In this document: piece by piece, positions 1 to 8,242 of the stretch
Layout: each line of letters opens with the position of its first letter
Numbering within the stretch: the stretch's first letter is position 1
Assembly: GCA_020725145.1 (NCBI GenBank)
Contig: DYFO01000022.1
Coordinates: 1 to 35,931 of the forward strand
Direction of reading: 5' to 3'
Length of the DNA stretch: 35,931 nucleotides
From: Symbiobacterium thermophilum
Lineage (GTDB): Bacteria > Bacillota > Sulfobacillia > UBA995
Position numbers and translations under genes: made by a program
The notes under the pieces: model-generated
The model's database searches: none
The model's input: the letters and a program-made list of their open reading frames with translations, nothing else
Told to the model about the DNA's origin: nothing

Positions 1-58
1 TTTGTCTGAGTGAGCCAATGTCCCTTCGGCTACATTTTAGCTGAGTGATCGCGCTGTA

Positions 59-87
59 TTGACAGGCGGCAGGGGTTTTGCTACTCT
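59..87 (+). promoter_or_regulatory. Sigma-A-like promoter of the flagellar operon
   Basis: A perfect -35 hexamer TTGACA lies at 59-64. After a 17-bp spacer comes TACTCT at 82-87, preceded by TGC, which makes an extended -10 element. The -10 is a 3/6 match but keeps the important first, second and last bases. Transcription would start near 94, just upstream of the riboswitch-like RNA. This is a pattern match only. Confidence 0.6.
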
Positions 88-103
88 GGTGTGGTTACCC
101 CCA

Positions 104-193
104 GACTTGACAGATTCCGACAAACACCTCCCCACCGCCGGGTGGGAGGTAAAGCGATGGCCCTTTTGGGTCAGCCGGGCTGCCGGAGTTAAG
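104..193 (+). ncRNA. Probable class I cyclic-di-GMP (GEMM-I) riboswitch
   Basis: The RNA reads as an outer helix CTTGAC/GTTAAG (106-111 with 188-193), a conserved GACAAAC, and a strong hairpin ACCTCC(C)CACC-GCCG-GGTGGGAGGT. These are followed by GGGAGGTAAAGC and then TCAGCCGGGCTGCCG. The last two blocks match the GEMM-I consensus blocks GGGACGCAAAGC and the CAGCCGGGUUGCCG form of its 3' end at nearly every base. Equivalents of the ligand-contacting G20, A47 and C92 of the Vibrio Vc2 riboswitch appear as G119, A151 and C184. The A18 equivalent is C, and the hairpin loop GCCG is not a GNRA tetraloop, which lowers confidence. The position ahead of flgB matches the known c-di-GMP riboswitch of the Clostridioides difficile flgB operon. 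Confidence 0.62.
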
Positions 194-228
194 CCCAACC
201 GCCCCTGGGCGCTCACCCGTTCTGGCAC

Positions 229-251
229 CCCGCTGCGAAGCGGGATGTTTT
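229..251 (+). terminator. Terminator-like hairpin before flgB
   Basis: CCCGCT-GCGA-AGCGGG forms a perfect 6-bp stem with a 4-nt loop, followed by ATGTTTT. It sits between the riboswitch-like RNA and the flgB ribosome binding site, the usual place for an expression platform. The U-run is short and interrupted, so it could be a weak intrinsic terminator or simply a leader hairpin. The upstream CCGCC at about 199-203 could also pair with GGCGG around the flgB ribosome binding site. Confidence 0.4.
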
Positions 252-270
252 GGCAAAGGCGGGAGGCGGC

Positions 271-684
271 ATGGGGTTTTTGTCTACCAGGGGCATAGAG
301 GCGCTCGAGTGGGGACTGCGGGTTACGGGGCTTAGGCAGGCGGCGACGGCACAGAACCTCGCCAACCTGAGCACTCCGGGCTACAAGCGGGTGACGGTGA
401 CCTTTGACCGGCCCTGGCGTGACGCGCTCGAAGGGGCGGAGCGCGGTCTTTCGCCGGTCGTCACCCACCCCTTGCACCTCGGGCCAGGCGCGTCGGCCGG
501 CTACCCTGCTCCTCGTCTACAAAGCGAGCTACACACCTCGGCCCGGCCCGACGGCAACAACGTCGACCTGGAATACGAACTTGCCACGCTCTCGGAGAAC
601 ACCCTGCACCATCAGGCACTCCTCCGCCAGCTCAACCAGCGTCTGGCGGCACTGCGCCTTGCGGTAACCGAAGGCAGGAAGTAA
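271..684 (+). CDS. flgB: Flagellar basal-body rod protein FlgB
   Basis: FlgB is a proximal rod subunit that links the MS-ring/FliE to the rest of the rod in the cell envelope. The 137-aa product has the rod/hook family N-terminal motif NLANLSTPGYKR and the C-terminal helix typical of FlgB. Length is normal for the family. I start at ATG 271, with GGGAGG five bases upstream, rather than at the TTG 250 of the ORF track, which has no Shine-Dalgarno sequence. It is the first gene of the supercluster, downstream of the riboswitch-like leader, and its TAA stop overlaps an upstream in-frame ATG of flgC. Confidence 0.93.
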   Translation: MGFLSTRGIEALEWGLRVTGLRQAATAQNLANLSTPGYKRVTVTFDRPWRDALEGAERGLSPVVTHPLHLGPGASAGYPAPRLQSELHTSARPDGNNVDLEYELATLSENTLHHQALLRQLNQRLAALRLAVTEGRK

Positions 685-704
685 TGCGGGGAGGGATACC
701 GGTG

Positions 705-1154
705 ATGAGGATCTTCAAGATCCTGGAGACGAGCGCCTCGGCGCTGACCGCCGAGCGGCTGCGCCTGGAGCTGATCGCCAGTAACCTGGCCAACCTCAAC
801 ACCACGCGTACTCCCGCCGGTGAGCCCTACCGGCGTCTGGTGCCCGTCTTCGCGCCCCGCGGAACGGCGTCGCCCTTCGCGGCGGCACTGGCCTGGCTCA
901 GGCGAGCTCCTGCCGAGCCCGGTCACGGGGTGGCGGTCACGGCGGTGGTGGCGGATCCGGCCGCCTTCCCGTTGCGGCACGACCCGACACACCCCGATGC
1001 CGACCCGGACGGCTACGTGCGGCTGCCCAACGTGGATGTGGTCGCCGAGATGGTCGACCTGATGGCGGCGACTCGGGCCTACGAGGCCAACGCCGCGGTC
1101 GCCAGCGCCACGCGCACGCTTGCCCAGCGGGCGCTGGAAATAGGCAGGCAGTGA
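705..1154 (+). CDS. flgC: Flagellar basal-body rod protein FlgC
   Basis: FlgC is a proximal rod protein that assembles with FlgB and FlgF. The 149-aa product carries the family N-terminal motif SNLANLNTTRTP and the C-terminal segment with LPNVDVVAEMVDLMAATRAYEAN, typical of FlgC (shown here as NVDVV...EMVDLMAATRAYEAN). I chose ATG 705, preceded by GGGGAGGG about ten bases upstream. ATG 684, which overlaps the flgB stop, is possible but less well placed. Length is close to the usual 140-150 aa. fliE follows 13 bp downstream. Confidence 0.93.
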   Translation: MRIFKILETSASALTAERLRLELIASNLANLNTTRTPAGEPYRRLVPVFAPRGTASPFAAALAWLRRAPAEPGHGVAVTAVVADPAAFPLRHDPTHPDADPDGYVRLPNVDVVAEMVDLMAATRAYEANAAVASATRTLAQRALEIGRQ

Positions 1155-1167
1155 GGAGGTGTCCGGC

Positions 1168-1473
1168 TTGAACATCACCCGCATAACCGCGGTCCCCGCG
1201 ACCGCGGCGAACGGCACGACACCCGCGGCCTCGCGGACGCCGCAGGCGGCGGGCACGGCTTTTGCCAACTGCCTGCGGGAGATCGCCACGGCGGTGAACG
1301 CCCAGCAGCTCAAGGCGGATGCCACGGCCGCCGCCCTGGCCACCGGTCAGGCCGAGGACCTGCACGAAGTGATCCTGGAGGCGGAGAAGGCCAACCTGAG
1401 CCTTGAGCTTCTGATCCAGCTCCGAAACCGCGCCCTCGAGGCCTACCAGGAGATAATGCGCATGCCCGTATAG
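1168..1473 (+). CDS. fliE: Flagellar hook-basal body protein FliE
   Basis: FliE is the small adaptor between the MS-ring and the rod, exported early by the flagellar type III system. The product is about 101 aa. Its C-terminal half (ATGQAEDLHEVILEAEKANL and LLIQLRNRALEAYQEIMRMPV) matches the conserved FliE C-terminus with its ending EIMRMPV. TTG 1168 is the favoured start because GAGGAGG ends eight bases upstream. GTG 1159 overlaps that Shine-Dalgarno sequence. The N-terminal 40 residues are low-complexity, rich in Ala and Thr. Confidence 0.9.
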   Translation: MNITRITAVPATAANGTTPAASRTPQAAGTAFANCLREIATAVNAQQLKADATAAALATGQAEDLHEVILEAEKANLSLELLIQLRNRALEAYQEIMRMPV

Positions 1474-1501
1474 CCCGCCACGACGGTCGGGGTGGTCTTG
1501 A

Positions 1502-3031
1502 GTGGAACGGTTCCGCGAGCTTGTACAGGATGCCAACTTTCGCCGGCGGATGCTGCTGGCCGGCGCCGCCGTGCTGGTGCTGGCGCTGGTGACGGCGGGC
1601 ATCATGGTGCTGACCCGCCCGCCCATGGTTCCCCTGTTCACGGGGCTTGCCCTGGAGGATGCCGCCGCCATCGTCGACCGCCTGGCCGAAGCGGGTATTC
1701 CCTACCAGGTGGGCGGACGCGGCGACAGCGTCCTCGTGCCGGCCTCGCGGCTTCACGAAACCCGCCTGATGATCGCGCGGGCCGGACTCCCCACCGGAGG
1801 CGTGGTGGGCCTGGAGTCCTTCGCCGGCGGCGGCTGGAACTCGACCGACCTCGAGCGGCAGGTGAGGTTGGTGCAGGCGTTACAGGGTGAACTGACGCGC
1901 ACCATCTTGAAGGTCCAGGGCGTGGCGGCCGCGCGCGTGCACCTGGTGCTGCCCCGCGAGAGCATCTTCGCCGGGCAGTCGCGGCCGGCGGCCGCCGCGG
2001 TGCTGGTGCAGCTCAAGCCGGGCCACAGCCTGGGCCGCGACCAGGTCGCGGCCGTCGTCCATCTGGTCGCCGGCGCCGTTCCCGACCTTTCGCCTGACCG
2101 GGTAACCGTGATCGACGGCAAAGGGCGCCTGCTCACCAACGGCAACGGCAGCACCGGGTCACAGAACCAGGCCGACCTCCGCGAACAGGTGGAGACGCGT
2201 CTGGCGTCCGAACTGCGCGGCCTGCTCGAGCAGGTGCTCGGACCGGGGAACGCCCTGGTGGCGGTGCGCGCCGAGGTCAACTTCGACCAGCGCGAGACCG
2301 AGCAGGTCATCATGGAGCCCGCCGGCGCTCCGCTGCTTCGCAGCGTGCAGGAGGTGCACGAAACTTACCGGGGCTCGGGCTCGCCACCGTCGGGAGGCCC
2401 CACCGGAACGGCGTCCAACCTGCCGGGAGCGTCGGTGCCCGTGTACGCCTCAGGAACGGCGACCACCCCCGACTCCGAGTACGAGCGGGTGGAGCGGCTG
2501 GCCAACTACGAGCTCAACCAGACGATCGAGCGCGTGGTGACCGCCCCCGGCGTCATCACCCGTCTGAGCGCGGCGGTGGTGATCAACCGCAACCTCACCG
2601 CCGCCGAGGAGGAGACCCTGCGCAACCTGGCCGGGGCCGCCCTGGGACTGGACCCCGGCCGCGGCGATTCACTGGTAGTCAGCGGCATACCCTTTGACAG
2701 CTCGCTGCTGGACGAGCTCCTGAACGGCCTGCCCGAGCCGGCGCCCACCCAAAGCTGGTGGTACCTCGCAGCGGCCGGCGGTGCCGCGCTGCTCGTGGCA
2801 GGACTGTGCTGGCTGGTCGTAGCCCGACTGGGGCGTCCGCGGCGGCGCCGGCAACGGCCGGCTTCCACGCCGGCGCCTGAGCCGGTGGCTCCGGGAACCC
2901 ACCTGCCCGGCACGGCGCCGGTCCTGGGGGCGTCGGGGGACCGGGCCGGGTGGTCGGACCTGATCGACCTGGCTCGCAACAAGCCCGAGGTAGTGGCCCG
3001 CATCTTGAGGACCTGGATCGCGGACAACTGA
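1502..3031 (+). CDS. fliF: Flagellar MS-ring protein FliF
   Basis: FliF forms the membrane MS-ring on which the basal body is built. The 509-aa protein has an N-terminal membrane segment (about residues 18-38) and ring-building periplasmic domains with the YscJ-like region, including the family feature LEDAAAIVDRLAEAGIPYQ. A second membrane segment lies at about 419-442. The last 26 residues (WSDLIDLARNKPEVVARILR) are the FliG-binding tail. Length is slightly below the usual 520-560 aa. The start is GTG 1502 with GGGGTGGT upstream. It sits in the canonical fliE-fliF-fliG order. Confidence 0.95.
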   Translation: MERFRELVQDANFRRRMLLAGAAVLVLALVTAGIMVLTRPPMVPLFTGLALEDAAAIVDRLAEAGIPYQVGGRGDSVLVPASRLHETRLMIARAGLPTGGVVGLESFAGGGWNSTDLERQVRLVQALQGELTRTILKVQGVAAARVHLVLPRESIFAGQSRPAAAAVLVQLKPGHSLGRDQVAAVVHLVAGAVPDLSPDRVTVIDGKGRLLTNGNGSTGSQNQADLREQVETRLASELRGLLEQVLGPGNALVAVRAEVNFDQRETEQVIMEPAGAPLLRSVQEVHETYRGSGSPPSGGPTGTASNLPGASVPVYASGTATTPDSEYERVERLANYELNQTIERVVTAPGVITRLSAAVVINRNLTAAEEETLRNLAGAALGLDPGRGDSLVVSGIPFDSSLLDELLNGLPEPAPTQSWWYLAAAGGAALLVAGLCWLVVARLGRPRRRRQRPASTPAPEPVAPGTHLPGTAPVLGASGDRAGWSDLIDLARNKPEVVARILRTWIADN

Positions 3032-3053
3032 ACTGACCCGGGAGGGAATCGCG

Positions 3054-4142
3054 GTGACCGACCGCTTCACGAACGCAGCAGTGGCGCCGGCGCAGGCAAG
3101 CCCGCCGCGACTGCCGCCACGCGAGATGCCGGGACGCCAGCCCGAACTCAGCGGGCGAGAGAAGGCGGCGGCGGTTCTGGTGGCCCTGGGAGTGGAACTT
3201 GCCTCCCGGGTGTTGCGCCACCTGACGGAGGCCGACATCGAAGCGGTGATGGTGGAGGTGGCCAACGCGGGCAGGTTCCCCGCGGACATCCAGCTTTCGG
3301 CAGTGCGCGAGTTTCTGGAGACGGCGGTGGCCCACGAGTACTACCAGCAGGGAGGACTCGAGTACGCGCGCTCGGCGCTGGAGAAAGCCCTCGGCCCGCA
3401 ACGGGCCGGCGACATCATGCAGCGTCTGCTCGCCTCCACTCAGGTCAGACCGTTTGCCTTCGCCCGCCGCTCCGATCCCTCCTTCCTTGCGGGCTTCCTG
3501 CAGAACGAGCACCCGCAGACCATCGCCCTGGTGCTGGCGCACCTTCTGCCGGAGCAGGCCGCCTCGATCCTGGGCCAGCTGCCTCCGGAGGTGCGCACGG
3601 ACGTGGCCCGCCGGGTGGCCCTGATGGACCGGGCCTCACCGGAGATGGTGCGCGAGGTGGAGCGCGTGCTCGAACGCAAGGTGGCCACCAACGCCCTCCT
3701 GGAAGACACCCGGGCGGGAGGGTTGCGCGCGCTGGTGCAGATCCTCAACCGCGTGGACCGTGCCACCGAAAAGAGCATCATCGAAACCCTGGCCGCCCGG
3801 GATCCCGATTTGGCCGAGCAGATCAAAAAGCAGCTCTTCGTGTTCGAGGACATCGTCAACCTGGACAACCGCTCGCTGCAGCGGGTGCTGCGCGAGGTTG
3901 ACCTCTCGCGCGAGCTGCCGCTGGCGCTGAAGGTGGCCAGCGAGGAACTCAAGGCCAAGATCGCGCAGAACCTCTCCGAGCGCGCCGCGCAGAACCTGAA
4001 CGAGGACATGGCCTTCCTGGGTCCTGTGCGCCTGCGCGAGGTCGAAGAGGCGCAACAGCGCATCGTGGCCATCGTCCGGCGCCTGGATGAGGAAGGCGAG
4101 ATCATTCTCTCCCGCGGAGGAGGCGAGGACATTGTCGTCTAG
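3054..4142 (+). CDS. fliG: Flagellar motor switch protein FliG
   Basis: FliG is the rotor protein that receives torque from MotA and binds FliF and FliM. It is 362 aa, longer than the usual 335 aa, because about 30 Pro/Ala-rich residues precede the conserved start LSGREKAAAVLVALG. The middle domain contains the EHPQTIALVLAHL motif, and the C-terminal torque helix is present in the QLFVFEDIVNLDNRSLQRVL segment. GTG 3054 follows GGGAGGG. An internal start cannot be excluded, but no better Shine-Dalgarno site is visible. fliH starts 11 bp before the stop. Confidence 0.95.
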   Translation: MTDRFTNAAVAPAQASPPRLPPREMPGRQPELSGREKAAAVLVALGVELASRVLRHLTEADIEAVMVEVANAGRFPADIQLSAVREFLETAVAHEYYQQGGLEYARSALEKALGPQRAGDIMQRLLASTQVRPFAFARRSDPSFLAGFLQNEHPQTIALVLAHLLPEQAASILGQLPPEVRTDVARRVALMDRASPEMVREVERVLERKVATNALLEDTRAGGLRALVQILNRVDRATEKSIIETLAARDPDLAEQIKKQLFVFEDIVNLDNRSLQRVLREVDLSRELPLALKVASEELKAKIAQNLSERAAQNLNEDMAFLGPVRLREVEEAQQRIVAIVRRLDEEGEIILSRGGGEDIVV

Positions 4143-4836
4143 CCGGAGCTTTCTGCCGCTGGGCAGGCAGACGGTCACAGGCAGGGAAACGACGGCCGCG
4201 GACTGGCGGCCGGGCCGGCTCCACCCGGCTCCCGTGCACCGCCCGGCCTCCTCGACGCCTGACACGCGGCGGGCCGCGGACGCCGACCGTGAACAGGCCT
4301 ACCTGGACGGCTACGCCGCAGGGATGGCCGCCTGCCGCGAGGAGCTCGAAGCCGAGCGCAGGCGGCTGGCCGAGGACCGCGCGGCCCTGGAGCGGGCGAG
4401 GATCGAGCTTGAGGCACTCCGCCAGCACGAGAAGCTGGCTCTGGAACAGCAGCGGGCCACGCTTCTGCGTCAGTTGCAGCTGGAAACGGTGGAGCTGGCG
4501 GTGGCCCTGGCCGAGCGCCTGCTGCGCGCGGAGTTGCGGCTGGCCCCCGATACCGTGATCCGGGTCGCCCGCGAGGCTCTGGGTGAGCTGGACGGCTCCT
4601 CCGCCGTCCGCCTGAAGGTCTGCCCGCAGGACGCGGCCACCTTGCGCGAGGCGGCGCAGGGTCTTGCCCATGAGACGGGTGTGGCCGAGCTGGAGATCAT
4701 CCCCCAGCCCCATCTGGAGCCCGGAGAGGTCGAGGTGGAGACGAGTTCGGGCGGTCTTGACGGACGCTGGGCCTGCCAGCTCGCAAGGCTCCGCCGCGCC
4801 CTTCACCGCGCGGTCGCGGGGGAGGAAGGGCCATGA
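4132..4836 (+). CDS. fliH: Flagellar export ATPase regulator FliH
   Basis: FliH is the stator-like partner of the export ATPase FliI, delivering FliI-substrate complexes to the export gate. The 234-aa product has a central coiled-coil-like region rich in Glu, Arg and Leu (about residues 55-120) and a C-terminal domain with ELAVALAERLLRAEL and VKVCPQD-type FliH/HrpE features (here VRLKVCPQDAATL). I use TTG 4132 (MSSSRSF) with GGAGGAGG eight bases upstream, not ATG 4087, which lies deep inside fliG. It overlaps fliG by 11 bp and fliI by 4 bp. Confidence 0.88.
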   Translation: MSSSRSFLPLGRQTVTGRETTAADWRPGRLHPAPVHRPASSTPDTRRAADADREQAYLDGYAAGMAACREELEAERRRLAEDRAALERARIELEALRQHEKLALEQQRATLLRQLQLETVELAVALAERLLRAELRLAPDTVIRVAREALGELDGSSAVRLKVCPQDAATLREAAQGLAHETGVAELEIIPQPHLEPGEVEVETSSGGLDGRWACQLARLRRALHRAVAGEEGP

Positions 4837-6155
4837 GGCGACTGCTTCCACCGCAGCTTGAGGAAACCGTCAGGCGAGCACCGCTGTTCACCTGCAGGGG
4901 AAGGGTCACCCGCGTGGTGGGACTCACGCTGGAGTCCGCCGGCCCGCGTGCCCTGCTCGGTGAGCTCTGCCACATCCACCGTACGGGCAACGGAACCCTG
5001 CTGGCCGAGGTGACCGGCTTCCGCGACGGCCGCACGCTGCTGACCCCGCTTGGGGATCCCGCCGGAGTGGGACCCGGGGCGCCGGTGGAGGCCACGGGAA
5101 CGGTGCTGGGGGTTGCGGTGGGGCCGGGGCTGCTGGGACGGGTGCTCGACGGGCTGGGTAAGCCCATCGACGGTGGGGGACCGATCGATGCCGCCGCCTG
5201 GCGTCCCCTTGATTTCCCGGCTCCACCGGCTATGGAGCGGGCTCCCATAAGCCATCCCCTGCCCACGGGAGTGAAGGCCATCGACGGCGTGCTCACCTGC
5301 GGGCGTGGCCAGCGCGTGGGCATCTTCGCCGGCAGCGGGGTCGGCAAGAGCACCCTCCTCGGGATGATGGCCCGCTTCACCGCGGCGGAGGTGAACGTGA
5401 TCGGCCTGATCGGCGAGCGCGGCCGCGAGGTCCGCCAGTTCCTGGAGCGTGACCTGCGCGAGGAGGGCAGGAGGCGTTCGGTGGTGGTGGCCGCCACCTC
5501 CGACCAGCCCGCACTGGTACGCATCAAGGCGGCCATGACCGCCACCGCCATCGCCGAGTATTTCCGTGACCAGGGCAAGCACGTGCTGCTGGTGATGGAC
5601 TCGCTGACGCGGTTCGCCATGGCCCAACGGGAGGTCGGCCTGGCCAACGGCGAACCGCCGACCGCCCGCGGCTACACGCCTTCCGTCTTCTCGCTGCTGC
5701 CCCGCCTGCTGGAGAGGGCGGGATGCTCGCGCACCGGGAGCATCACCGGGTTTTACACCGTGCTGGTCGAGGGAGACGACGTCAACGAGCCGGTAGCCGA
5801 CGCCCTGCGGGCCATCCTCGACGGTCACATCGTGCTGTCCCGCGACCTGGCGGCGCGCGGGCACTACCCGCCGGTGGACGTGCTGGCCAGCGTGAGCCGG
5901 TTGATGGCCGACGTCGTGGACGAGCCGGCCCTGCGGGCCGCGAGCCTGCTGCGCCGGGTACTGGCCACCTACCGCGATGCCGAGGACCTCATCAACATCG
6001 GCGCCTACGCCCCGGGACAGAACCCCGACATCGATCACGCCTGCCGTTACATCGGCCGCGTGCGGCGGTTCCTCCGACAGGATCGCGACGAGCCGGCCGC
6101 TTTTGAGAGCACGCAGCGTGACCTGCTGTCACTTTTCGAAGAGGAGGTGAGCTAG
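4833..6155 (+). CDS. fliI: Flagellum-specific ATP synthase/export ATPase FliI
   Basis: FliI is the hexameric F1-beta-like ATPase that energises unfolding and export of flagellar substrates at the inner membrane. The 440-aa protein has the Walker A motif GSGVGKST at about 167-174 and the Walker B region LLVMDSLTRFAMAQRE at about 252-267. It also has the family signatures GERGREVRQFLE and YTPSVFSLLPRLLERAG. Length is typical. ATG 4833 overlaps the fliH stop (ATGA) after GGGGGAGGAAGG. Confidence is very high that this is the flagellar export ATPase, because it lies between fliH and fliJ. Confidence 0.97.
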   Translation: MRRLLPPQLEETVRRAPLFTCRGRVTRVVGLTLESAGPRALLGELCHIHRTGNGTLLAEVTGFRDGRTLLTPLGDPAGVGPGAPVEATGTVLGVAVGPGLLGRVLDGLGKPIDGGGPIDAAAWRPLDFPAPPAMERAPISHPLPTGVKAIDGVLTCGRGQRVGIFAGSGVGKSTLLGMMARFTAAEVNVIGLIGERGREVRQFLERDLREEGRRRSVVVAATSDQPALVRIKAAMTATAIAEYFRDQGKHVLLVMDSLTRFAMAQREVGLANGEPPTARGYTPSVFSLLPRLLERAGCSRTGSITGFYTVLVEGDDVNEPVADALRAILDGHIVLSRDLAARGHYPPVDVLASVSRLMADVVDEPALRAASLLRRVLATYRDAEDLINIGAYAPGQNPDIDHACRYIGRVRRFLRQDRDEPAAFESTQRDLLSLFEEEVS

Positions 6156-6156
6156 C

Positions 6157-6621
6157 TTGCCCGGCCGACGTTTCCGCCTGGAAAGGCTGCTGCGGCTGAC
6201 GCGCATGCGCGAACGGCAATGTATGCTCGCACTGGGCCTGGCCCGGCGCCAAGAGGCCGCCGCCCGCGACCAGGTGCACGAGGCCCTCGCCCGGAGGGGG
6301 CTCTTGGTGGCGGCGATGCGTGAGGCCGCCGCCTCCCCCGAACCGACGGAGCTTGCATCCGCCGGCGCCGCGCTCGCGTGGGCCAGTCGCAGGGTTGTCG
6401 AGCATCGGCAGGAACTCGAGGAAAGGCAGGCAGTGGCCGCCGCACGCCTGGCCGAGCTGGTCGAAGCCGGTCGCGGCCGTCGGAGCTTGGAGCGCCTCGC
6501 GGAGCAGCACCTGGCGGCGCAAGAGAGCCTGCGCCGCCAGGTGCTGCTCCGCGAGGCGGACGAGCACGCACAACGTGGGTCACGCGACCCGCTGTCAAAG
6601 GAGGAAGACCGCGGGAAATGA
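6157..6621 (+). CDS. fliJ: Flagellar export chaperone/ATPase stalk protein FliJ
   Basis: FliJ is a small coiled-coil protein that couples the FliI hexamer to FlhA. The 154-aa product is almost entirely charged helix, rich in Arg, Glu, Leu and Ala. It starts with the FliJ-like FRLERLLRLTRMRERQ. TTG 6157 is preceded by a perfect GAGGAGGTGA six bases upstream, which fixes the start. Sequence conservation in FliJ is weak, so the call rests on length, coiled-coil character and position between fliI and fliK. Confidence 0.85.
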   Translation: MPGRRFRLERLLRLTRMRERQCMLALGLARRQEAAARDQVHEALARRGLLVAAMREAAASPEPTELASAGAALAWASRRVVEHRQELEERQAVAAARLAELVEAGRGRRSLERLAEQHLAAQESLRRQVLLREADEHAQRGSRDPLSKEEDRGK

Positions 6622-7820
6622 CGAGTCCGGTGGCAATCCACAGGCCGGGCGGGTCCGGGTGGGACGGTTCGACACCGCCGGAGGCAAGACGAACCGATCA
6701 ACGTCTGGGTGAGGCGGCTGACTGGTTCGAGGCGCTGGTGCTGTTGCTCTGGACCGTTCACGGGCACTACCGGGGGGCGGAGTTGCCCGGGCACCTGACC
6801 GGGAGCATCCAGGCGAGCCCGCCGGCCGAAGCCACACAGGGGGGAAAGCTGCACCGCGCACGCCTGCCGGACTGTCCTGCTCCCGCGTATGAGGGCCGGC
6901 CCGGGGAGACGGAGCCCGATGGCTCCCTTCCCGGGCCTGCTTCCCCATCGCCGGTCGCGGACCGTGCGCTCGCCTTCTTCGCAGGCTCCGACGCGCCACC
7001 CGACCTGCCGCCGGTGACCGGACCGGTTCCGGCGCCGTCGCCCGCGTTCACGCCGGTTGCCCAAGGCCCACCTTCGGTGACCCCGCGACCTCCGCTGCCC
7101 GATGCGCAGGCGGTCACCCCCCAGCCCGATATCCCGCAAGCGGTGGCGATGCCGGAGGTTCCGGACGCCCAGGTGCCCCAAGCGCCCCGGGAGCATGTGC
7201 CGGAGAAGACGCCGGCAACACCGCGGGTCGCGGTGCCCGACGTGCCGGCGGCTCCGGCCGCACGCCTTCCGCGTCCCACGCCGGAAGCTTCGCCTGCTGC
7301 TGATCGGCGACGCCTTCATACGCTCCAGGCATCGGGGGAACACGCCGCGGTGGGCGATCCGGCGCCTTCCTCTTCGCCGATCCCGGAGGGAACGTCACCA
7401 AGCGTCGCGGCGAAAGGCGACCCCTCGGTGCTCAGGGCACGGGCCGAGGAGGCCTGGGAGGCCTTGCAGGCCCGGGTTACCGATCTTCAGGAGACACGAC
7501 AGACCATCCGTGTCGCGCTCAAGCCCCGCGAGCTCGGTCCGGTCAGCCTTCAGGTCAAGCTCGAGCGGGGCACGGCCCAGGCGCTGTTCGAGGTGGTTGA
7601 CCATCGGGCGGAACAGCTGCTCACCGGACGTGAAGGGGACATGCGACAGGCGCTGCAGGAGTGGGGGATTCCCCTGGGGGCGGTGGACGTCCGGGTGGGC
7701 ACCGGGGGGCACGGCAAGGGCCAGCCCCAAGATCTCCCCGAACCTCCCGTCCCCGGCGACCCGGCACCACCCCGCGGACGATCGGCAAGACGCCGGGGTC
7801 TGCTGGACTGCCGGGTATAG
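6618..7820 (+). CDS. fliK: Flagellar hook-length control protein FliK
   Basis: FliK measures the hook during export and switches FlhB substrate specificity. From ATG 6618 (ATGA overlap with fliJ) it is 400 aa. The N-terminal and central part (to about 270) is Pro/Ala-rich and low in complexity, as is usual for the ruler. The C-terminal Flg_hook domain is recognisable at about 290-370 (RVALKPRELGPVSLQVKLE). The ORF-track start at 6378 would add 80 residues that merely read across fliJ in another frame. The spacing to the nearest good Shine-Dalgarno sequence (AAGGAGG) is long, so it is probably translated by coupling. Confidence 0.88.
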   Translation: MTSPVAIHRPGGSGWDGSTPPEARRTDQRLGEAADWFEALVLLLWTVHGHYRGAELPGHLTGSIQASPPAEATQGGKLHRARLPDCPAPAYEGRPGETEPDGSLPGPASPSPVADRALAFFAGSDAPPDLPPVTGPVPAPSPAFTPVAQGPPSVTPRPPLPDAQAVTPQPDIPQAVAMPEVPDAQVPQAPREHVPEKTPATPRVAVPDVPAAPAARLPRPTPEASPAADRRRLHTLQASGEHAAVGDPAPSSSPIPEGTSPSVAAKGDPSVLRARAEEAWEALQARVTDLQETRQTIRVALKPRELGPVSLQVKLERGTAQALFEVVDHRAEQLLTGREGDMRQALQEWGIPLGAVDVRVGTGGHGKGQPQDLPEPPVPGDPAPPRGRSARRRGLLDCRV

Positions 7821-7835
7821 AAAGGAGGCCTTGTC

Positions 7836-8222
7836 ATGGACCGTGTTACGGGTCTCGGTGAAACCGGAAAGCTCATCGGCCGGGAGCAGCTCCTCAAGTT
7901 GATGGTGGCGCAGCTGCAGCACCAGAACCCGCTGGCCCCGGTGAGCAGCCAGGAGTTCTTCGGCCAGCTCACCCAGCTGCTCATGGTGGAGTCGCTGGAG
8001 AACCTGCGAAGCCAGATGGAAAGGCTCACCCCCCAGCTCAGTCCCCAGGCCTCCGCCCTGGCAACCCTGGTCAACCTGGTCGGCCGCACGGTGGAGGTGG
8101 ACGCTCCCGGCGGCCCGCTGCAACTGCGCGTGGACGGCTTGCAGTGGTCCGAAGGCACCTGGTTCCTGGTAAGCAACGGTCGGAAGCTGGATCCCGCCCT
8201 GGTCACCGGGCTGGCCGAATAA
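7836..8222 (+). CDS. flgD: Flagellar hook assembly scaffold FlgD
   Basis: FlgD caps the growing hook and guides polymerisation of the hook protein. The 128-aa product holds the conserved N-terminal FlgD motif GREQLLKLMVAQLQHQNPL, the QEFFGQLTQLLMVESLENL segment, and then only a short beta-rich tail starting LVNLVGRTVEVD. It lacks the long C-terminal Ig/tudor region of proteobacterial FlgD, but short FlgD proteins of about 140 aa are normal in Bacillota. ATG 7836 has AAAGGAGG eight bases upstream. Confidence 0.92.
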   Translation: MDRVTGLGETGKLIGREQLLKLMVAQLQHQNPLAPVSSQEFFGQLTQLLMVESLENLRSQMERLTPQLSPQASALATLVNLVGRTVEVDAPGGPLQLRVDGLQWSEGTWFLVSNGRKLDPALVTGLAE

Positions 8223-8242
8223 CCGAAAGGGAGGTAACCGAC

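Noticed and set aside
16-38. Possible terminator hairpin AATGT...ACATTTT of an upstream gene
   Set aside because: Only five A/T-rich base pairs and mismatches around the inner loop; not stable enough to call.
107-112. Second TTGACA in the flagellar leader
   Set aside because: No -10-like sequence lies 16-18 bp downstream (the region reads CCTCCC), and the hexamer is part of the proposed outer helix of the riboswitch.
4803-6038. 411-aa minus-strand open frame opposite fliI
   Set aside because: Shadow of fliI, whose Walker motifs fix the real frame.
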